Assembly: GCA_902514625.1 (NCBI GenBank)
Contig: CABXRK010000015.1
Location: 1-37,378 of the forward strand
Source of the DNA: an uncultured Bacteroidota bacterium
GTDB taxonomy: Bacteria > Bacteroidota > Bacteroidia > Flavobacteriales > Flavobacteriaceae
Length of the DNA: 37,378 nucleotides
Direction: 5' to 3'
Positions within the stretch are counted from its first letter, which is position 1. Each line of letters starts with the position of its first letter. Made by a program: the position numbers and the translations under genes. Shown piece by piece: positions 33,353 to 37,378 of this stretch. The notes under the pieces were generated by a model that saw only the letters and a program-made list of their open reading frames with translations, was not told the origin of the DNA and searched no databases.

Positions 33353-34382
33353 ACTCTAGAACCTCTAAAACTTTTTCTATTACATCTTTAGCTAATAAAG
33401 ATCTGAACGCTAATTCATATCCTTTAGGTATTTTATCTCCATAAACTGAAGTAGGAATTTTTGGGAACTTATTTCTGTCAATAAATAAATTATTATTATC
33501 CGTTTGCCCCCATGGCGCAAATCCTAAAAAAGGATGAGTCATGCCCCAAATTGAAACTACTTTTACCCCCATATTAGTTGCTAAATGTCCATTTAATGAA
33601 TCCATCGAAATCATCAAATCTAAATTAGAAATTAATGCTAATTCTTCATCTAAAGCTAATTTCCCAGAAAAAGACGCCACATTATTATATGCTGTTTGCC
33701 AAATCAAAATTTGTTTTAATTCTTTTTTGCCATTTCCAAAAAGAAAAACCTGATGTTCTTTTTGTAAAAAAGCTATAACTTTTTGCATTAAATCTAATGG
33801 ATATATCTTTCCGGGAAATGAAGCAAATGGAGCAATCCCTACCCATTTAAAATTACGGCTTAAATTTCTAATATTAAGTTTTTTTGGTAAATTTGGCTTT
33901 AATGGAAATTGATGCTCTCCTAAATCTATTTGAAATCCTAATTTTCTAAAAACCTCAACATATCTGTAAATAGTTGGAGTTAATGGCTGAAATTTTTTAT
34001 TTTTTTTAGCTATTAATTTTAATTTTTCTCTTCTTCCTTTAAAAATTCGTTTATATTTAAAAAAACTTAATCTAAAAAGAACCTCTAAAAAATTAGTTCT
34101 TAAAACAGAGTGTAAATCTGCAACCGCAGTAGGTTTAATTTTTTTTAAATCACTATATAACTTAAAAAGCCCTAATATGCCTTTGTGTTGGTCCTCAGTT
34201 TCAACTGAAAACAATTTGATTTTTTTAAATTCATTGAAAATGCCAAAATATCTTTTTTTTGTTGCAATAGTTAATTCCAAATTAGGGTATTTGTGTATTA
34301 AACATCTAATAACTGGTATCATTATAGCTACATCTCCAAAAGCTGAGAAACGAAGAACTAAAATATGATCAATCTTTTTCAA
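33327..34382 (-). CDS. Glycosyltransferase family 9 (heptosyltransferase-like)
   Basis: A 351-residue GT-B enzyme of the GT9/ADP-heptose transferase family. The N-terminal ILVLRFSAFGDVAIMIPVIRCLIHKYPN is the family opening, with the GD catalytic-region motif. GIAPFASFPGKIYP and LDLMISMDSLNGHLATNMGVKVVSIWGMTHPFLGFAPW form the C-terminal nucleotide-sugar site. It probably adds a sugar to the lipopolysaccharide core or another surface glycan at the inner face of the membrane. The donor is uncertain, since many Bacteroidota GT9 enzymes use sugars other than heptose. It follows DUF4254 after 4 nt, a common pairing in Bacteroidota. Confidence 0.9.
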   Translation of the reverse strand: MKKIDHILVLRFSAFGDVAIMIPVIRCLIHKYPNLELTIATKKRYFGIFNEFKKIKLFSVETEDQHKGILGLFKLYSDLKKIKPTAVADLHSVLRTNFLEVLFRLSFFKYKRIFKGRREKLKLIAKKNKKFQPLTPTIYRYVEVFRKLGFQIDLGEHQFPLKPNLPKKLNIRNLSRNFKWVGIAPFASFPGKIYPLDLMQKVIAFLQKEHQVFLFGNGKKELKQILIWQTAYNNVASFSGKLALDEELALISNLDLMISMDSLNGHLATNMGVKVVSIWGMTHPFLGFAPWGQTDNNNLFIDRNKFPKIPTSVYGDKIPKGYELAFRSLLAKDVIEKVLEVLESRHHHNQQ

Positions 34383-34386
34383 TTAT

Positions 34387-34992
34387 TTAACCCTTTAAAC
34401 CATATAATATTGGATTTAAATCCTCATCATTATACATTTTCATTTGCTTATAAACTTTCATAAATTTATTTCCATTTTTAATGTCTTTTAAGAGCTGATC
34501 AATTGCTTGAGATAAATCCTTTTTTTGCTCAATAAGAATGGACAATTTACTGCTACACGTTTCCCTGTGAATTTTATTAGCGTTTTCTCTTAAAGATTCT
34601 TCTCTCATGTGATAAATCTTAAGTTCTAAAATAGATAATCTGTCTAATGCCCACGCTGGACTCTCAGTATTTATTGTAGCCTTCTGCTTTGGCTTAACAC
34701 TTTCAAAAAATTTTAAAAAATAACTGTCAATAAATTCTACTGTATCAGTTCTTTCCTGATTTGAAACATCAATTTTTCTTTTCAGTTCCAAGGCTTCTTT
34801 CTCGTTAATTTTAGGATCTCTAATTAAATCTTCATAATGCCATTGAATAGTATCTATCCAACTTTTTCTATATAAAAGATTATCGATAGAATTCAATTTA
34901 TACGGATTTCTAAAAGGTTGATCAATTGAATCCAATAAATGATAGTCATTGATGGTTTTTTTAAAAATCTCTGAGGCTTTTTCACTAATCAT
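34387..34992 (-). CDS. DUF4254 protein
   Basis: A 201-residue, mostly helical cytoplasmic protein without signal peptide or membrane span. NPYKLNSIDNLLYRKSWIDTIQWHYEDLIRDP and SVSNQERTDTVEFID-like sequence, then PAWALDRLSILELKIYHMREE, match DUF4254. These proteins often neighbour GT9 glycosyltransferases in Bacteroidota, as here (4-nt gap), and may help surface-glycan synthesis, but no biochemical role is known to me. It has a promoter-like element 27 nt upstream and should be the first gene of the pair. Confidence 0.82.
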   Translation of the reverse strand: MISEKASEIFKKTINDYHLLDSIDQPFRNPYKLNSIDNLLYRKSWIDTIQWHYEDLIRDPKINEKEALELKRKIDVSNQERTDTVEFIDSYFLKFFESVKPKQKATINTESPAWALDRLSILELKIYHMREESLRENANKIHRETCSSKLSILIEQKKDLSQAIDQLLKDIKNGNKFMKVYKQMKMYNDEDLNPILYGLKG

Positions 34993-35019
34993 ATATTAGT
35001 AACTTTCTATTTCTTTAGA

Positions 35020-35027
35020 CAAAAATA
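35020..35027 (-). promoter_or_regulatory. Putative -7 element TATTTTTG ahead of the DUF4254 gene
   Basis: The minus strand reads TATTTTTG, matching TAnnTTTG, 27 nt before the ATG. A TTG at -33 is not evident. Confidence 0.35.
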
Positions 35028-35165
35028 CTATTTATTAAACTATTCTGAAGACTTATTTTATAAAGAAGGATTAAAAATTTATAAAATTAAAATCTACTTC
35101 CAATAAGAGAACTCAATAGAGGAAAAGAGGATTTAAATTTTTAAAATACTCATTTACATTTTTGT

Positions 35166-35173
35166 TATATTTG
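35166..35173 (+). promoter_or_regulatory. Putative -7 element TATATTTG ahead of the DUF6341 gene
   Basis: TATATTTG is the commonest flavobacterial form of TAnnTTTG and lies 16 nt before the ATG at 35190. A well-placed -33 TTG is missing. Confidence 0.5.
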
Positions 35174-35189
35174 TGAAATAATTATTTAA

Positions 35190-35417
35190 ATGAAAGATTT
35201 TTTTAAAAATATTCAATTCTTATTTGAAGAATTCTTTTTTTTGCCATTTAACTCTCTGCGATCATTTCAAGAAATAAATTGGTGGATTGCAAATGGGATA
35301 AATTTTTTATTATTCTTAATTGGTTTAATTGCCTTTATATATTGGATGATTAAGCTAAAAAATTTTAACGATAAAGGGGAAGAAAATAAAGAAATTACGG
35401 CTCATTCATTTCTATAA
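35190..35417 (+). CDS. DUF6341 small membrane protein
   Basis: A 75-residue protein with an aromatic-rich amphipathic N-terminal half (FFKNIQFLFEEFFFLPFNSLRSFQEINWW) and one membrane helix (about 33-55, IANGINFLLFLIGLIAFIYWMIKL), then a charged tail ending TAHSFL. This composition and the HSFL end match the DUF6341 family conserved in Flavobacteriia. It has a promoter-like element and its stop overlaps the convergent purD stop by 6 nt. Function is unknown. Confidence 0.78.
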   Translation: MKDFFKNIQFLFEEFFFLPFNSLRSFQEINWWIANGINFLLFLIGLIAFIYWMIKLKNFNDKGEENKEITAHSFL

Positions 35418-36686
35418 ATCGAAACCTATATCTTTTCTGTAATTCATTCCTTCAAAACTTATTTTTTTAATTTCTTGGTATGACTTTTTAATTGCCTCAT
35501 TATAATCTTTCCCATATGAAGAAACTGCAATAACTCTTCCCCCAGAAGTCACAACATCTCCATTAAAATTAATTTTTGTTCCCGCATGAAAAAATAAACT
35601 CTCTGAATCCTCTCCAATTCCATTTATTCTAAATCCCTTTTGATAATTTTCTGGATAACCTCCTGATACCGCCATTATTGTTGCAACAGCTCTATTGTCA
35701 ATCTCTAAATTTATTTTATCAAGATTCTTTCTGGCAGTTGCCATAAATAGTTCAACGATATCATTTTTAATCCTTGGGAAAACCACCTCTGTCTCTGGAT
35801 CCCCCATCCTAACATTATATTCTATTACATATGGGTCTTGACCAACCTTTATTAGCCCAATAAAAATAAACCCCTGAAAAACAATTTTATCTAACTTGAG
35901 CCCTTTAATTGTAGGGTCAATTATTAAATTCTTTATTTTTTCTTTAAATGACTTATCAACAAAAGGAACTGGAGAAATAGCTCCCATCCCTCCAGTGTTA
36001 AGACCAGTATCCTTTTCTCCAATTTTTTTATAGTCTTTTGCCATAGGAAGAATTTTATAATTCTTCCCATCCATTAATAAAAAACACGAAAGCTCAATCC
36101 CTTTTAAAAACTCTTCAATAACAACTTTATTAGAGGCTTTGCCAAATTTATCATTTAACAACATCTCTTTTAATTGAGCTTTAGCTTCGTCTAAATCTTT
36201 TATGATTAAAACGCCCTTCCCCGCAGCTAACCCATCTGCCTTCAAAACATATGGAGGGCTCATCAATTCTAAATATTTAATTCCCAAATCAATTGTTGCT
36301 GATGTAAAACTCTTATATTTAGCCGTAGGGATATTATGTCTTTTTAAAAATTCTTTTGCGAATTCTTTACTCCCCTCCAATTGGGCAGCAACTTTTTTTG
36401 GACCAATAATAGCTAGTTTTTGTGTATTTTTATCAGAAACTAAATAATCATGAATTCCATTTACTAATGGATCTTCTGGTCCAATAATAATCATTCCTAT
36501 CGAATGCTTAATTATGGCTTTTTTAATTCCTTCAAAATTATTAGCCTCTATAGGCAAATTCTTACAAAATTTTTCCGTTCCAGCATTTCCAGGGGCAACA
36601 TACAAATTTTCACAATTTAAACTTTTTGATAGTTTCCAAGCTAATGCATGCTCTCTTCCTCCAGCTCCGATAATAAGTATATTCAT
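35412..36686 (-). CDS. purD: Phosphoribosylamine-glycine ligase
   Basis: A 424-residue ATP-grasp enzyme (GAR synthetase) for the second step of purine synthesis: phosphoribosylamine, glycine and ATP give glycinamide ribonucleotide. MNILIIGAGGREHALAWKL is the family start. IIGPEDPLVNGI, PPYVLKADGLAAGKGV, VIEEFLKGIELSCF, GLNTGGMGAISP and EYNVRMGDPETEVVFPRI are conserved substrate and ATP-site blocks. Length is standard. It lies 9 nt after the glycosyltransferase gene on the same strand, so they may share a transcript, though no functional link is evident. Confidence 0.97.
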   Translation of the reverse strand: MNILIIGAGGREHALAWKLSKSLNCENLYVAPGNAGTEKFCKNLPIEANNFEGIKKAIIKHSIGMIIIGPEDPLVNGIHDYLVSDKNTQKLAIIGPKKVAAQLEGSKEFAKEFLKRHNIPTAKYKSFTSATIDLGIKYLELMSPPYVLKADGLAAGKGVLIIKDLDEAKAQLKEMLLNDKFGKASNKVVIEEFLKGIELSCFLLMDGKNYKILPMAKDYKKIGEKDTGLNTGGMGAISPVPFVDKSFKEKIKNLIIDPTIKGLKLDKIVFQGFIFIGLIKVGQDPYVIEYNVRMGDPETEVVFPRIKNDIVELFMATARKNLDKINLEIDNRAVATIMAVSGGYPENYQKGFRINGIGEDSESLFFHAGTKINFNGDVVTSGGRVIAVSSYGKDYNEAIKKSYQEIKKISFEGMNYRKDIGFDL

Positions 36687-36695
36687 CTAATTAAT

Positions 36696-37378
36696 TTACA
36701 AATCAAATATATTAAAAAAGGCACTAACCCTTTTTTTTAAATTATTCACCCTATACTTTCTAATAAATTTGCCCTCATTCTCATTTACTATAAATTCGGG
36801 CCTTTTTATATTTGCAGAAATAATTCCAAATAAAACATTTAAAAAATATTTTAAATTTTTATTTAAATAAAATGTTTTTACGGCTGCTAATACGCTTATT
36901 AAAACCCCATATCTTATTTTATAAAATGCTTCTCCTTGAATCTTTCCTAGTGTATGTGAAAAACGACCCCCTGTTTTTCTTAAATGTAATACCTTAAGCT
37001 CTGAAACAGTTTTGATTGTAAAACCATAATAGATTGCTAAAATTTCATCTACTGTGTCCCAGCCCATAGATTTTCTTAACCCTCCAATTTTTTTAAAACA
37101 ATTCCTAGAATAGGATTTAATTGCTCCTCTTATGTGATCTTTATGCATTGGATGACTTTTAATCCACTTACCATTATTTGCTTCCTCATAAAGATATCCT
37201 CCTGCAATCCCTGTTTTTTTATTTTTAAATTGAATAGATAAAATTTCAAAATACTCTTTAGGTAAAATTATATCAGCATCCAACTTAACAATGACCTCAT
37301 ACTTTAACTTAAGTTTTTGCATTCCATAAATGAAAGCATTTACAATTTTTTTGCCTGCTAAGTGTTTTTCACTTGATC
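36696..37378 (-). CDS. Family 2 glycosyltransferase, C-terminal part (cut by right edge)
   Basis: The frame is open to the last base, so the true start lies beyond the window; the first Met in the window, at 37322, is internal. Visible sequence begins SSEKHLAGKKIVNAFIYGMQ and continues with VIVKLDADIILPKEYFE, whose DAD is the metal/nucleotide-sugar motif of GT-A enzymes. IAGGYLYEEANNGKW, HKDHIRGAIKSYSRNCFKKIGGLRKSMGWDTVDEILA and LKVLHLRKTGGRFSHTLGKIQGEAFYKIRYG are typical of a Bacteroidota GT2 subfamily. It probably acts in surface polysaccharide or glycolipid synthesis; donor and acceptor are unknown. purD follows after 9 nt. Confidence 0.87.
   Translation of the reverse strand, partial: SSEKHLAGKKIVNAFIYGMQKLKLKYEVIVKLDADIILPKEYFEILSIQFKNKKTGIAGGYLYEEANNGKWIKSHPMHKDHIRGAIKSYSRNCFKKIGGLRKSMGWDTVDEILAIYYGFTIKTVSELKVLHLRKTGGRFSHTLGKIQGEAFYKIRYGVLISVLAAVKTFYLNKNLKYFLNVLFGIISANIKRPEFIVNENEGKFIRKYRVNNLKKRVSAFFNIFDL

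Overview
The window is a gene-dense, strongly A+T-rich stretch of chromosome from a member of the Bacteroidota, most likely a Flavobacteriales bacterium of the streamlined marine type. The lineage call rests on gldH beside pbp1A, a sprE/porW homologue next to a bactofilin and the ATP synthase operon, DUF6168, DUF6341, DUF4292 and DUF4254 proteins, an ATP synthase cluster without beta and epsilon subunits, the leuCDAB order, and TAnnTTTG-type promoters instead of sigma-70 -10 boxes. The marine, streamlined assignment is inferred from compactness and composition only. No rRNA, tRNA, CRISPR array or insertion sequence was found, and no stretch over 300 bases lacks a gene.

Layout, left to right. 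1-825 is the N-terminal part of a tyrosine recombinase that runs off the left edge. 826-1043 is an intergenic region with two sets of short repeats. 1044-3846 is a two-gene operon: an LTA-synthase/OpgB-type phosphoglycerol transferase and a diacylglycerol kinase. 3880-8517 (minus) is the leucine operon leuC-leuD-leuA-leuB. 8701-10695 carries an outer-membrane barrel protein, a small putative lipoprotein and an LpxR-like lipid A deacylase. queD follows on plus. 11284-15243 (minus) holds trhO, gldH and the class A penicillin-binding protein. 15422-18297 (plus) is recA-gntK-gnd. Then come plsC (minus), trpS (plus) and an HU-like/SPOR membrane protein (plus). 21156-23630 (minus) is dut, a DUF4292 lipoprotein and an EnvC-like protein. 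23715-32122 (minus) is one long co-directional block: sprE/porW, bactofilin, atpZ, DUF6168, atpB, atpE, atpF, atpH, atpA, atpG. The right end holds a ferredoxin-NADP reductase (plus), GT9 and DUF4254 genes (minus), a DUF6341 gene (plus), and purD with a truncated family 2 glycosyltransferase (minus).

The dominant themes are the cell envelope (lipid headgroup transfer and diacylglycerol recycling, lipid A trimming, peptidoglycan synthesis and remodelling, glycosyl transfer, gliding/type IX secretion) and core metabolism (leucine, purine, pentose phosphate, ATP synthesis). I see no convincing novel multi-gene system. The best leads are the repeat-rich region between the recombinase and the phosphoglycerol transferase, the transferase/kinase pair, an intercistronic hairpin just after atpE, and the non-ATG start of the LpxR gene.
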